39,426 bases of DNA from Anaerolineales bacterium. GTDB taxonomy: Bacteria; Chloroflexota; Anaerolineae; Anaerolineales; UBA4823. Position numbers and translations under genes: made by a program. Shown piece by piece: positions 23,803 to 32,236 of this stretch; position 1 is the first letter of the stretch, and each line of letters opens with the position of its first letter. The stretch covers positions 1 through 39,426 of the forward strand of contig JAGVAD010000033.1 of NCBI GenBank assembly GCA_020060465.1, read 5' to 3'. The notes beneath the pieces are model-generated. The model saw nothing but the letters and a program-made list of their open reading frames with translations. It was not told the origin of the DNA and made no database searches.

Positions 23803-25344
23803 TTACGGTTGCTGCTCGACTTCTGCAATGCTTGTTCCGTCATCGAAAATCACGCTCACGCGGAATGGCAGCAACGGCAGGCGCGGCCACCAGGCTGGAT
23901 TTAATCGAATTCGAACAGGCTCTTCCAGCGCCAGAGCAGTTTGCAAGCGCTCCTTCGCAATCTGCGGCGGCAAGCCCAATACAAGTTGAATGACCCTCGA
24001 TGAAGGGTATTGGGCGCGGACCCGCCGGTAAGCGTGCATTTGCCAGGTGTACGCATCTGCGCCTGAAGATCTGGGCGCGGTGAGGGGTTCGATTTGAAGC
24101 GAGCCCTCGATGGGCGCAAAGCCAGGCTCAAGATTGGCGTCGAAGATTGCTTGCGCCAGATCAAATAAATCTTGAGCTGAGACAACGCGGGCTTGGTATT
24201 CCAGGCGCAGATTCAAAACCAGTTGATCGGCCGGCTGATTCTCCGCTGGCTGAAAGCTTTCTTCGATCACTTTAAGAAGATTCAAGCTTTCGGTGATTAA
24301 AAGGTCTCCTTCCGCCAAATCTTCGCGCATTTCTTGCAAAGCAGTTTCTTGCAGGGCATTGTACAGGTGTTCTTGAAGTGTTCGGCGGTCTTCTGCGGTT
24401 GGCGCTGGAGTCTGGCGGTCTGAGCCAGAATGCGTCGGCTCTGGGTTGGTCGCGCTGATCTGAGCGCCGAGCGTCCCTTCCACTGCGACCAGGCTGTTCG
24501 CCGGTAGATTGCCTTGCGAGCCAGGTGTGAGGGCGCGCACAGGCAAATTGATCGTGTTGCCCGAACCAGCGGGCAACACCCCGGCTTTTTGCACCGCAAA
24601 ACGGATAGGATGCTCATCTATATTCAAGATCACTGTGCCGACCGGAATTTTGATTTCCTGATCGGTCAAATTCGTAAATTGCACTGTACCCTCAGCGGCC
24701 TGATCGGGAAGACGCATGGCGCCGCTGGCGGGCAGGGTGTCTCGCCCCTCGACGATGACGCGATGCCATTGGCTGGGGATTTCCCCGCGCAGGTTTAACG
24801 AGGTTGCATCAGCGCCTGTCCATACTTCCAGGGTCACATCTTGAATTTTTGTTTGCGGCGTGATGGCGACGACCGCGCTCGGCGAAAGCGCTGCCGCGAT
24901 TGCCAGCAATGCCAGTACGCCTAAAGAGAAGAAGCCGAGGCGCGCCGCGGCCCCCATCGGTTTGGGGGCAATCTGCGGTTTTGCAGGTATTGAGCGCGGC
25001 GTGTCCAAAATCGTTTTTCGCATCTCTGCTTCTCGGTTTGCCGTCGTGCGAAAACGGCGCGGGACGCGCCAGTGCTCGTTTTGTGCTTTGCGCAAAGATT
25101 TATACACCGGGATGCCCAGGCGCGGGGCGTGATAGCGCACCTCAGCATCTTGACTGACGATTGCCAGTTGCGCGCCGAGTTCGACGCTGCGCCGTTGTAG
25201 GAGCGTCAGATCCAACCGACGGTTTAGCGCATCGCCTCGCTCTGGCCAGACCAGCAGGATCCTGCCCCCTTTCGCCCATCCCATCTTATCCCGCGCAGAG
25301 ACGATATCATCGTGTCCTTGAAGCTGAATGATGTAAGTTTTCAT
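23803..25344 (-). CDS. Single-pass membrane protein with baseplate J-like region
   Basis: This 513-residue protein has three parts. Residues 1-90 look like a small alpha/beta module (RILLVWPERGDALNRRLDLTLL, then GAQLAIVSQDAEVRYHAPRLGIPVY). A basic linker and one membrane segment (about 134-158) follow. The exposed part (160-513) contains, at about 233-290, VPVGTVI-type and ALTPGSQGNLPANSLVAVEG stretches characteristic of the baseplate J/gp47 beta-domain. The orientation implied is a cytoplasmic N-terminal module and an external baseplate-like domain. No other phage-tail or contractile-injection gene is present, so it is not part of such a machine here. Its place directly before ruvX and mltG hints at an envelope role. 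Function is unknown. Confidence 0.7.
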   Translation of the reverse strand: MKTYIIQLQGHDDIVSARDKMGWAKGGRILLVWPERGDALNRRLDLTLLQRRSVELGAQLAIVSQDAEVRYHAPRLGIPVYKSLRKAQNEHWRVPRRFRTTANREAEMRKTILDTPRSIPAKPQIAPKPMGAAARLGFFSLGVLALLAIAAALSPSAVVAITPQTKIQDVTLEVWTGADATSLNLRGEIPSQWHRVIVEGRDTLPASGAMRLPDQAAEGTVQFTNLTDQEIKIPVGTVILNIDEHPIRFAVQKAGVLPAGSGNTINLPVRALTPGSQGNLPANSLVAVEGTLGAQISATNPEPTHSGSDRQTPAPTAEDRRTLQEHLYNALQETALQEMREDLAEGDLLITESLNLLKVIEESFQPAENQPADQLVLNLRLEYQARVVSAQDLFDLAQAIFDANLEPGFAPIEGSLQIEPLTAPRSSGADAYTWQMHAYRRVRAQYPSSRVIQLVLGLPPQIAKERLQTALALEEPVRIRLNPAWWPRLPLLPFRVSVIFDDGTSIAEVEQQP

Positions 25345-25389
25345 TTTTTCTTCTTATATTCACCCGAAAAAGCGCCTTGCATGAACGTT

Positions 25390-26925
25390 TCAAGGGCAGC
25401 CTGGACGCTTATTCGGAATGATCGTGAAGTCGTAAGGCCGGCTGTAAACGGAAAAGTAGGCGGTATCCTCCAGAAGCTCGTAATTCCCGTCGAAATATTG
25501 ATTGAAAATCAGGCGGAAGGTGTTGACCGGAGAGATGTTTGGATAGAGCGCCTCTTTCCCATCATTGGGCAGAAAGTAAGCGTTCAAAATATTAAGTCGT
25601 TTGTTGGGGGGAGCGTTGATCGCTCCATGATCCGCCTGGAGGATAATAATCGGCGGGGAAGGCGAGCGTTCGATCATCTCTTTAAGAAGCGGGATCAGAA
25701 TGCGGTTCAGATAAGTAATTTGATCCTGGTAACCAGGATTATCTGGTTTATCATAATCCACAAAGGATCCGTCTGCCTCAAAAACATACGGCGGGTGGGG
25801 AATGACCAGATGCGCGAACACCAGTTTGGGGCTGGATTTACCGGGCATCTTCCGCAATTGATCCAGGACGAAGAGGACAAGGTCGCGGTGAATGCGCTTG
25901 GGGTTGCTGAGATCGGGTTGCAACATTTTCGGCAACGCCGATGCGCTATCTATCGCCGCCAGCCCGGCGGAAGTGCGGACTAACATTTCCTCGAATGAGG
26001 TCATACCTCCCAGCAATTGAGCGGCGGCCAGTTGGTTATTGGTTGGCGATAAATAAATATCGGCGTCTTCCCACTGTGTACCCTTGAAGCCGGTCTCGAA
26101 AGCGACGGAGGTATAACCGATGGATTCGAGCAAGCGGCGAACCGCGTTGTGATGGATCAATTCCCCGATGCGCACGCGGCTGGTGTTGCCGGGCTGAAAT
26201 TCATCTCCTAAGGCGGGGAGATAATTCATGTTCAGAGAAGAAACCAACGAAAGTTGAGTTTGGGCATAGTTGCTCTGGCTGCAGCGCGCCACGTAAAAAC
26301 CCAGCGATTCCAGTTCTTCCAGAAAAGGTCGGTTATCGAGGCGGTAGTTTTCAAGCAGCGTATCGTCGCGGGAATATGCGTCCAGGATGATGTAATAAAT
26401 GTCTGGAGCGGGCTGATCCGACGGCAAGCTCAATTCAGACGCTGCGGCTGCTGCTGGCGCTTCGGCAACCGAGGCGGTCAAAGAACGAAACCCAAACAAG
26501 CCGATTTCTGCCAGGGGGAAAATCAGCAGAATTACTGCCGCCAGATTGAGCGCGCTGTGCAACTGGAAAAGGTCGCGCTTTTGTCGCAGCGCCCAAAGGA
26601 CTCCCACAGCAAAGAGCAACAACCAGACTGGCAACAACAAGCGGTGCCGACCAAGCGTCAGACCTAGCGGTTGGGCAAGTTCCAGATAGTTGTAAACCTG
26701 TCCGTATGAAAAGAACAACACACACGTCAATGTTGTGATCAATGCTGCTTTGGAGCGGCTTTTCAGCAGCCTGCCTAGCAGCCAAAAGATCAACAGGCTG
26801 ACCACCAACGAAATTGCCAGAGAGCGATAGGCGGCCTGGATTTTAATTTCTTCGATGTTATGGGCTAACAACGCCAGCGTTGGGTAGATGGCAAACAAAT
26901 AAGGGTAAAAAATTTTCTTTTGCAT
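25390..26925 (-). CDS. Membrane-anchored sulfatase/LTA-synthase-fold protein
   Basis: This 511-residue protein starts with about four or five membrane segments (residues 8-146) and ends in an exposed alkaline-phosphatase-superfamily domain. Metal-site landmarks are PDIYYIILDAYSRDD (Asp182), a Thr/Ser-rich stretch AQTQLSLVSSLN with candidate nucleophile Thr223, HLVIPHPPYVF, and LQADHGA. The layout matches LTA synthases and phosphoethanolamine or phosphoglycerol transferases, which decorate surface polymers, more than soluble sulfatases. The substrate is unknown. It lies 9 bp after the methyltransferase gene in a tight run of minus-strand genes, forming with it and the small YLDPGSGS protein a likely functional unit. 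Confidence 0.82.
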   Translation of the reverse strand: MQKKIFYPYLFAIYPTLALLAHNIEEIKIQAAYRSLAISLVVSLLIFWLLGRLLKSRSKAALITTLTCVLFFSYGQVYNYLELAQPLGLTLGRHRLLLPVWLLLFAVGVLWALRQKRDLFQLHSALNLAAVILLIFPLAEIGLFGFRSLTASVAEAPAAAAASELSLPSDQPAPDIYYIILDAYSRDDTLLENYRLDNRPFLEELESLGFYVARCSQSNYAQTQLSLVSSLNMNYLPALGDEFQPGNTSRVRIGELIHHNAVRRLLESIGYTSVAFETGFKGTQWEDADIYLSPTNNQLAAAQLLGGMTSFEEMLVRTSAGLAAIDSASALPKMLQPDLSNPKRIHRDLVLFVLDQLRKMPGKSSPKLVFAHLVIPHPPYVFEADGSFVDYDKPDNPGYQDQITYLNRILIPLLKEMIERSPSPPIIILQADHGAINAPPNKRLNILNAYFLPNDGKEALYPNISPVNTFRLIFNQYFDGNYELLEDTAYFSVYSRPYDFTIIPNKRPGCP

Positions 26926-26934
26926 GAAGGTGGT

Positions 26935-28320
26935 TTATTTGCCTTTCATGAGGAAGAGCACACGTTGCGAGTCCTGGATCTGTTCGCTGCGCAGAACGGT
27001 GAAATAGGACGAAAAAGAGCGCTGGAAACCATCCAAATCATATTCGGGGAATATATCTTGTCGCGCGGCGAGAAGTTTTTGCACCTGGCTATCGCTCTTG
27101 GGGACGAATTCGATGATCAACCATTTGCCGGCCTGATGCAGGAACTCTGCGATCCTGGAGAGTGGAACATTATTGGAAATCGCCAGGTGATGAATCAACG
27201 CCAGGGCGAGGATTACATCGGCGGGGCCTCGCTCTAGCAGACTCATTCGCTCTTGATTCTGCCAGCCAATTGGGGGACTGGGATTGGTTAAATCAGCGAG
27301 TAAAGGAAGCAAATGCTTCTCTTTCTCAATGCGACATTGTTGGTAGTTCAAATCAACCGCCGCCGGGTCGCTATCGAAGGCGAGCGTAAATATACTCCTC
27401 TGGCTGGCGAGGCGGCTAAAGCGACCAATATTGGCGCCCAAATCCCACACATTGGCTGGACATATTTGCTCGATAGAACTAGCGACGAAGCGCTCTTTTT
27501 GCTCCAGCCCGGCTATGGAATAATTGTGCTTTTCATAATAGTCGCCCCATTCGCTTCCACGAGGCGTCCATCGCAAAGCGTGAATACCGCTTTCCAGGTT
27601 GTCAATCAAGCCCAACAGGGCGGTTTTGGACATCTGCCCGCGAGTCGGCAGCGTTTTTTCGGCGTAACGGCGCTGGCTGGCGGCGTGTAGATGAACATGA
27701 ATAAGAAGCGGCAGTTTGAAACGCGTGATAGCGGGCAGCAGTTTGCTGGTCAGGTCTAGCGGGACGCCGTCTATATAAACGCGCAACAACTGGCTCAGTC
27801 GCACATCGCAATATGCCATGAGACTGAGCGGCGCCAGAAAATGCTGGCAAAACTGACGATAGGCTACCCAAGGTTGTCCTTCTGGATAAATCTCGAAAGA
27901 CAGCGTGTCAATTAATGCTGGTCGGCCATGCAAGAATTGAATGTTGTAGGCGCTGCTATCTTTCAGCCACATTCCAAATTCCAGCGCGATCTTCTGGATT
28001 TCCAGCGTCGTCAGCGCTGCGTCTTTTAGCTGGCTGAAACTCCATTCATAAGGATAGGAAATAAAAGGGACTCGATCCGGCTGGATCACGCGGTAAGCGA
28101 CCTGCGGCAGCGGGGCGGATTGCGAGGTTTCGCGGTGCGGTATCAATAAACCGCGTTCTGTCAGTTTCTCATACAAGCCTGATGTCATCAGATGTTCATA
28201 GTTTGCCTGATAGACGCGGTTAACCTGACGGTAAAGAGCGCCGTCTTGATTAAAGAGAAATCCGCTGGGGTCCCTGAAGGACGCGCTTGAGGGCTGGATC
28301 GTGTCCGTGGTAGAACTCAT
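26935..28320 (-). CDS. SAM-dependent methyltransferase with N-terminal extension (NoeA-like)
   Basis: This 461-residue protein has a class I methyltransferase domain in its C-terminal third to half: the SAM-binding loop reads VWDLGANIGRFSRLASQ, followed by LAFDSDPAAVDLNY and DVILALALIHHLAIS. The N-terminal about 270 residues (ISYPYEWSFSQLKDAALTTL, FLHGRPALIDTLSFEIYPEG) resemble the extension of nodulation protein NoeA and related large methyltransferases. What it methylates is unknown; a surface glycan or lipid is a reasonable guess from its neighbours. Its ATG overlaps the upstream TGA of the small membrane protein (ATGA at 28317-28320). Confidence 0.82.
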   Translation of the reverse strand: MSSTTDTIQPSSASFRDPSGFLFNQDGALYRQVNRVYQANYEHLMTSGLYEKLTERGLLIPHRETSQSAPLPQVAYRVIQPDRVPFISYPYEWSFSQLKDAALTTLEIQKIALEFGMWLKDSSAYNIQFLHGRPALIDTLSFEIYPEGQPWVAYRQFCQHFLAPLSLMAYCDVRLSQLLRVYIDGVPLDLTSKLLPAITRFKLPLLIHVHLHAASQRRYAEKTLPTRGQMSKTALLGLIDNLESGIHALRWTPRGSEWGDYYEKHNYSIAGLEQKERFVASSIEQICPANVWDLGANIGRFSRLASQRSIFTLAFDSDPAAVDLNYQQCRIEKEKHLLPLLADLTNPSPPIGWQNQERMSLLERGPADVILALALIHHLAISNNVPLSRIAEFLHQAGKWLIIEFVPKSDSQVQKLLAARQDIFPEYDLDGFQRSFSSYFTVLRSEQIQDSQRVLFLMKGK

Positions 28321-28538
28321 GGATCTTTATCTGTGGGCGCGTCTTTCGAGTGATGTTCTTCGGGCTTTTCGGGTCGGCGAAAGACGCCGATCAGCCGGCG
28401 CCAGAAGCTTTTTAAGAAAAAGAGGCTGGCCAGCAGCGTGGCTAAGATCACTTGCAGAATAAAGCTGCCAGAGCCGGGATCGAGGTAAGCCAATTTTTCC
28501 GGTAAAGTAGAAATCAAGGGAGTAAAAAGCTGAAGCAT
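28317..28538 (-). CDS. Small membrane protein with YLDPGSGS motif
   Basis: This 73-residue protein has a short N-terminal segment, the motif LAYLDPGSGSFILQ (about 17-30), a membrane helix (about 27-43) and a basic then acidic hydrophilic tail. Similar small proteins with this motif are, from my recollection, commonly found beside methyltransferase and sulfatase-like genes in Chloroflexota and Cyanobacteria, but their role is unknown. The ATG at 28538 has AGGTGA just upstream and is preferred to a GTG nine bases earlier. It is translationally coupled to the methyltransferase. Confidence 0.75.
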   Translation of the reverse strand: MLQLFTPLISTLPEKLAYLDPGSGSFILQVILATLLASLFFLKSFWRRLIGVFRRPEKPEEHHSKDAPTDKDP

Positions 28539-28576
28539 TGAATTCACCTAAAGCTGATCTTTCCAGTCGTAGAATT

Positions 28577-29347
28577 TTATTCGAGCTGTCTCTTGATAAC
28601 ATTTGCCAAGCCGGCCACGCCTCCGAGGATCAGGCTCAGGCCGGTCGCCACTGCCCAAGGAGCGCTGCGCATAAACTCCTGCGTCGGCAGCGCCCCGGAG
28701 GGGTTTTGGCCGACCTGTAAGCCCAAAAGCGCATTTCCGAATGCGAATAACTCCTCCGCCCCTGCAATGGTGAGCAACAGGCCAGCCAGCAGCGCCATTA
28801 AAGAGAGTGGGATGATCACCATGTTCTGCCGAGCCATGATTTTACGGCGATGCTGCGCCGCGATGCGCGCTGCCAGTCGCTGTGCTTCTCGCCAATCCAG
28901 GCCGGTCTGCTCGCACACTTTCATAACAACATCGCTTTGCTTGGCGTTCTTGCCCAACTCTTTGAGGACGAGGTTTTGCAGACGAGGATCTTCCGCATAA
29001 GCGGCGAGGCTATCGGTGTGTGAAACGAGCGCTTCTGGCGGGTTGTGTGGCAAGGCGGTATATGGCGCAGGTGACGCAGGTCTTGCCTCTGCCTCCGATT
29101 TTTCCTCGGTCGTCTCCTGAATTGGCTCCGTTTCGGGCGGCGTGGGGCTCAGCCCGGTTGGCGGGAGGGGCGCTTCTGTTAGCGTATTGACCAGAGCCAG
29201 TCGCTGTTCCAGGGTCTTTTGCACAAAGCGCTGCACGATTTCAAGTGGAGCGTTCAGCTTTTTGCTCAACGCGGAAGCGATGTCCGTTGGGCTTAAGCCA
29301 TTTTCGTATTCCTGAACGATGAAGTCAATTGCATCTTGTTTGTCCAT
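28577..29347 (-). CDS. Membrane protein of unknown function with two C-terminal helices
   Basis: This 256-residue protein has an N-terminal helical domain (about 1-60, DAIDFIVQEYENGLSPTDIA and FVQKTLEQRLALV), a proline- and glutamate-rich disordered stretch (about 60-110), a second helical part (about 118-165, AKQSDVVMKVCEQTGLDWRE) and two membrane segments (about 176-196 and 232-250). The paired small helical domains look like helix-turn-helix-like or adaptor modules facing the cytoplasm, but I do not recognise a family. GAAGG five bases before the ATG supports the start. It sits between wecE and the small YLDPGSGS gene, in the same direction. Confidence 0.7.
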   Translation of the reverse strand: MDKQDAIDFIVQEYENGLSPTDIASALSKKLNAPLEIVQRFVQKTLEQRLALVNTLTEAPLPPTGLSPTPPETEPIQETTEEKSEAEARPASPAPYTALPHNPPEALVSHTDSLAAYAEDPRLQNLVLKELGKNAKQSDVVMKVCEQTGLDWREAQRLAARIAAQHRRKIMARQNMVIIPLSLMALLAGLLLTIAGAEELFAFGNALLGLQVGQNPSGALPTQEFMRSAPWAVATGLSLILGGVAGLANVIKRQLE

Positions 29348-29372
29348 CTATGCCTTCATCCTGAGATGAATA

Positions 29373-30512
29373 TCAGGGTCGAAAAGATCGAACAGCCTCA
29401 AGAATATAATCCAAATCGTCCTCGCTCAGATCATTATACAATGGAAGGCGAACCAGCCGGTCGCTGATTTCTTCTGTAACCGGGCAATCGCCGGGTCGGC
29501 CGCCGTATCTCTGACCCATCTCGGAAACGTTCAGTGGCAGATAATGAAAAACGGCCAATATGCCCCGTTGTTTCATGTGTTCAATGAACGCCTGCCGTTG
29601 CGCCAGCCCGGGCAGCAACAAGTAAAACATGTGATGTGGCTGCTCACAATGCGGCGGTACATAGGGCAAGCAAATACGATTTTCCTCCGCCCATTCGCTC
29701 AAGCCGGTATAATACGTCTGCCAGATGCGGCGTCGTTTCTCTTGGATCGTCTGATGAGCTTCGAGCTGCGCGTAGAGGAAAGCTGCCAGGACATCGGAGG
29801 GAAGATAACTGGAGCCAAAGTCCACCCAGGTGTATTTATCCACCTGGCCGCGAAAGAAACGGCTGCGATTGGTGCCTTTCTCGCGTAAAATTTCGGCGCG
29901 CTCGATGTATTGAGGATCGTTAATCAACAATGCGCCGCCCTCGCCGCAGGTGATGTTCTTCGTTTCGTGAAAACTTTGCGTCGCCAGGCAGCCAAATGTG
30001 CCTAAGGCGCGTCCACGATACCGACCAAACAAGCCGTGGGCGTTGTCTTCAATTACTGGCAAATGGTGACGCTGAGCGATGTCCAGTATGGTGTCCATTT
30101 CGCAGCCGACGCCAGCGTAATGCACGACCAAAATGGCGCGGGTGCGCGGCGAGATCAGCTTTTCCAGTTGCTTTTCGTCCAGGTTCAGCGTATCGCGGCG
30201 AATATCGGCGAAAACCGGCCTCGCCCCACGGATCACGAAAGCGTTGATGGTGGAGACAAAGGTAAATGCGGGCGTGATCACCTCATCGCCGGGTTTCAGA
30301 TCCAGCAGAAAGGCTGCCAATTCTAAGGCATGGGTGCAAGAAGTCGTCAGCAGGACTTTTGGAACGCCGAAAGCGTTCTCGAGCCAGGCGTGGCATTTCC
30401 GGCTGAATGGCCCATCGCCGGAGATGTGCCCGTTTTGCACAGCCTGGGCAATGTAGGTCATTTCCATGCCAGATAAACAGGGCTTGTTGAATGGAATGCG
30501 GTAATTGCTCAT
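29373..30512 (-). CDS. wecE: dTDP-4-amino-4,6-dideoxygalactose transaminase WecE/RffA
   Basis: This 379-residue PLP-dependent enzyme of the DegT/DnrJ/EryC1 family matches WecE throughout. It reads RIPFNKPCLSGMEMTYI, CTHALELAAFLLDLKPGDEV, VVHYAGVGCEMDTILDIA, VIEDNAHGLFGRYRGRALGT, SFHETKNITCGEGGALLIND with the PLP lysine, and EKGTNRSRFFRGQVDKYTW. WecE aminates dTDP-4-keto-6-deoxyglucose to dTDP-4-amino-4,6-dideoxygalactose, the precursor of Fuc4NAc. The next gene upstream is a WecD-like acetyltransferase, the following enzyme in that pathway. The MSNYRIPFN start fits the family; a longer frame reaching 30575 would overlap the upstream gene and adds 21 unrelated residues. Enzymes for dTDP-glucose synthesis (RmlA, RmlB) are not in the window. 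Confidence 0.95.
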   Translation of the reverse strand: MSNYRIPFNKPCLSGMEMTYIAQAVQNGHISGDGPFSRKCHAWLENAFGVPKVLLTTSCTHALELAAFLLDLKPGDEVITPAFTFVSTINAFVIRGARPVFADIRRDTLNLDEKQLEKLISPRTRAILVVHYAGVGCEMDTILDIAQRHHLPVIEDNAHGLFGRYRGRALGTFGCLATQSFHETKNITCGEGGALLINDPQYIERAEILREKGTNRSRFFRGQVDKYTWVDFGSSYLPSDVLAAFLYAQLEAHQTIQEKRRRIWQTYYTGLSEWAEENRICLPYVPPHCEQPHHMFYLLLPGLAQRQAFIEHMKQRGILAVFHYLPLNVSEMGQRYGGRPGDCPVTEEISDRLVRLPLYNDLSEDDLDYILEAVRSFRP

Positions 30513-30522
30513 TTCGTAAGAA

Positions 30523-31272
30523 TCAACTAAACCATTTATGATAGTACAACTGGCAGGCGCGAGTGATAAAACCATTGCGTTGCACCATGCGCTGGGTGGC
30601 GACGTTGCGGCCCTGGGTCGCCAGCCAGACGTATGAGATGCCCTGCTGGAAGTACCAATCCAGACCGCTGCGAAATAACGCTTGTCCTACGCCCAGCCGT
30701 CGCGCCGATTCCTTTACGCCAGTCAATTCATACATCGCTTCACCTTTGACTCGGTCCACCTGACCGGTGATATAGCCGACGATCTCGCCATTCATTTCAG
30801 CTACCAGAGCCAGCTCTGCCCCGCCTTCGCAGCTTTTTTTCACCCAAAACGCATAATATTCCTGCCATTTGCTCTCCGGGAAGCGCCAATCAAAATAGAA
30901 CCGAGAGTCAATATAGCTGTTCTTGGCGATCTCTTGCAAGGCAGGGACATCCGCTGTCTGCGCTGGGCGGATGACGATGCCTTCGGCGGCGACGGGTCGA
31001 GATTGCGGCTGCCAGTCTTTTAAGGATCGTTCGAAGATCAGGCGCACCTCAACCAGATGAAAGCCCTCCTGTTCAGCCAGGGAGATGGTATCGCGGTCAT
31101 CGGCGTTTGCCAGAAAATACAAACATCGGATTTGGTTCTCGCGTTGCCATTGATGAAGCAAAGCCAGGCTGGCGCTATCCAGGCGGTTGATGTTGGCTCG
31201 CCCAATGCGGAAGCCGAAGAAATTGGTATCCCAATCCAAAAACTGATAAGGCGGTGATTCAGTCACATTCAT
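30523..31272 (-). CDS. WecD-like GNAT acetyltransferase (dTDP-fucosamine acetyltransferase family)
   Basis: This protein of about 249 residues has the WecD layout: a short N-terminal domain with FLDWDTNFFGFRIGRANI and a C-terminal GNAT domain. The latter has IRPAQTADVPALQEIAKNSY, EIVGYITGQV, LTGVKESARRLGVGQALF (acetyl-CoA loop) and NVATQRMVQRNGFITRACQLYYHKWF. WecD acetylates dTDP-4-amino-4,6-dideoxygalactose to dTDP-Fuc4NAc. Directly downstream is WecE, which makes that substrate, so the assignment is supported by context. The ATG at 31272 lies inside the 3' end of the upstream glycosyltransferase gene; a GTG at 31284 is an alternative. Confidence 0.87.
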   Translation of the reverse strand: MNVTESPPYQFLDWDTNFFGFRIGRANINRLDSASLALLHQWQRENQIRCLYFLANADDRDTISLAEQEGFHLVEVRLIFERSLKDWQPQSRPVAAEGIVIRPAQTADVPALQEIAKNSYIDSRFYFDWRFPESKWQEYYAFWVKKSCEGGAELALVAEMNGEIVGYITGQVDRVKGEAMYELTGVKESARRLGVGQALFRSGLDWYFQQGISYVWLATQGRNVATQRMVQRNGFITRACQLYYHKWFS

Positions 31273-32233
31273 CGGATTCTTCACCCGTTTCGCCGATCAT
31301 TTCGCGGATGACATAGGGGGGTTTTTCCATAATGCGGAAGTGCATCCGCGCCAGATATTCGCCAATAATACCCAATGAAAAGAGTTGCACGCCGGAAAAT
31401 ATGGCAATGATGGACGCCAGAAATGGGAAGCCCGGCACGCTGCCGCCCTGGATCAGGTATCGGCCAATTACATAGAATAATACGATAAAGCCAAAAATTC
31501 CGAATGCAAATCCCATCAGGCTGGCCAGTTGCAGCGGTAAGACTGTGAAGCCGGTCACCATGTTAACCGCGTGGATCATCAACATACGAAAGGTGTAATT
31601 CGAAGCGCCGCTCTGACGAGCTTGATGGTTCACCGGTACACTGGCAAAACGCACCGTTCCCCAGGAGAGAAGCACATCTAAGATAACAAATGGGCTGCGG
31701 TAGTAGGAGAACGCGTTGCGCAATTGTGTGCGGAAGGCGCGAAAAGCACTGACCTTGCGGGCGTTCTCCACGCCCATGGTGCTTTGCAATGCCAGGCGCG
31801 TGAAGTAAGAGGCCAGATTTCGCCACAAACTGTGACGCTGGCGGATGGGCGTGCCATAAACCACATCGTAGCCCTGGCGCAGCGGCGCGAGCAGCTTGCC
31901 AATCTCCTCTGGCGGGTGTTGTAGATCATCATCCAGGGTGACCACAGTATCATAACGGGCGGCGCGCACGCCGCATAACAGGGCATTATGCTGCCCATAA
32001 TTGCGCATCAAGTGAATGCCGCGCAACCAATCCCGCCCCTGGCGCAGGCGCTCGATTATTTGCCAGCTTTCATCGCGGCTGCCGTCGTTGACCAGGATGA
32101 CCTCGTATGCCGTACCCAGGCGCTCAAGTTCTCGCCAGAGGCGCGTCACGAGTTCATCCAGGCTTTTTGCGCTGTTATAGACTGGGACAACAACAGTGAT
32201 CCCGGCGGGCAGAGGGGTAGGCGTGTTGACCAT
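31259..32233 (-). CDS. Family 2 glycosyltransferase, polyprenyl-phosphate type (GtrB/ArnC-like)
   Basis: This 324-residue protein has a GT-A catalytic domain (about 10-230) with VVVPVYNSAKSLDELV, YEVILVNDGSRDESW and the nucleotide-sugar metal site LDDDLQHPPEEI (Asp101-103). Two C-terminal membrane helices (about 233-255 and 268-290) follow. This is the layout of enzymes that move a sugar from a nucleotide to undecaprenyl phosphate on the cytoplasmic face (GtrB, ArnC, dolichyl-phosphate mannose synthase relatives). With WecE and WecD next door and two GT-C proteins upstream, it probably charges the lipid carrier with a sugar that the GT-C proteins transfer outside. Which sugar is transferred is inferred, not shown. 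Confidence 0.9.
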   Translation of the reverse strand: MVNTPTPLPAGITVVVPVYNSAKSLDELVTRLWRELERLGTAYEVILVNDGSRDESWQIIERLRQGRDWLRGIHLMRNYGQHNALLCGVRAARYDTVVTLDDDLQHPPEEIGKLLAPLRQGYDVVYGTPIRQRHSLWRNLASYFTRLALQSTMGVENARKVSAFRAFRTQLRNAFSYYRSPFVILDVLLSWGTVRFASVPVNHQARQSGASNYTFRMLMIHAVNMVTGFTVLPLQLASLMGFAFGIFGFIVLFYVIGRYLIQGGSVPGFPFLASIIAIFSGVQLFSLGIIGEYLARMHFRIMEKPPYVIREMIGETGEESDECD

Positions 32234-32236
32234 TCT

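Noticed and set aside
23803..25344. Phage tail or contractile injection system suggested by the baseplate J-like region.
   Set aside because: No sheath, tube, spike or ATPase gene nearby, and the protein has a membrane anchor.
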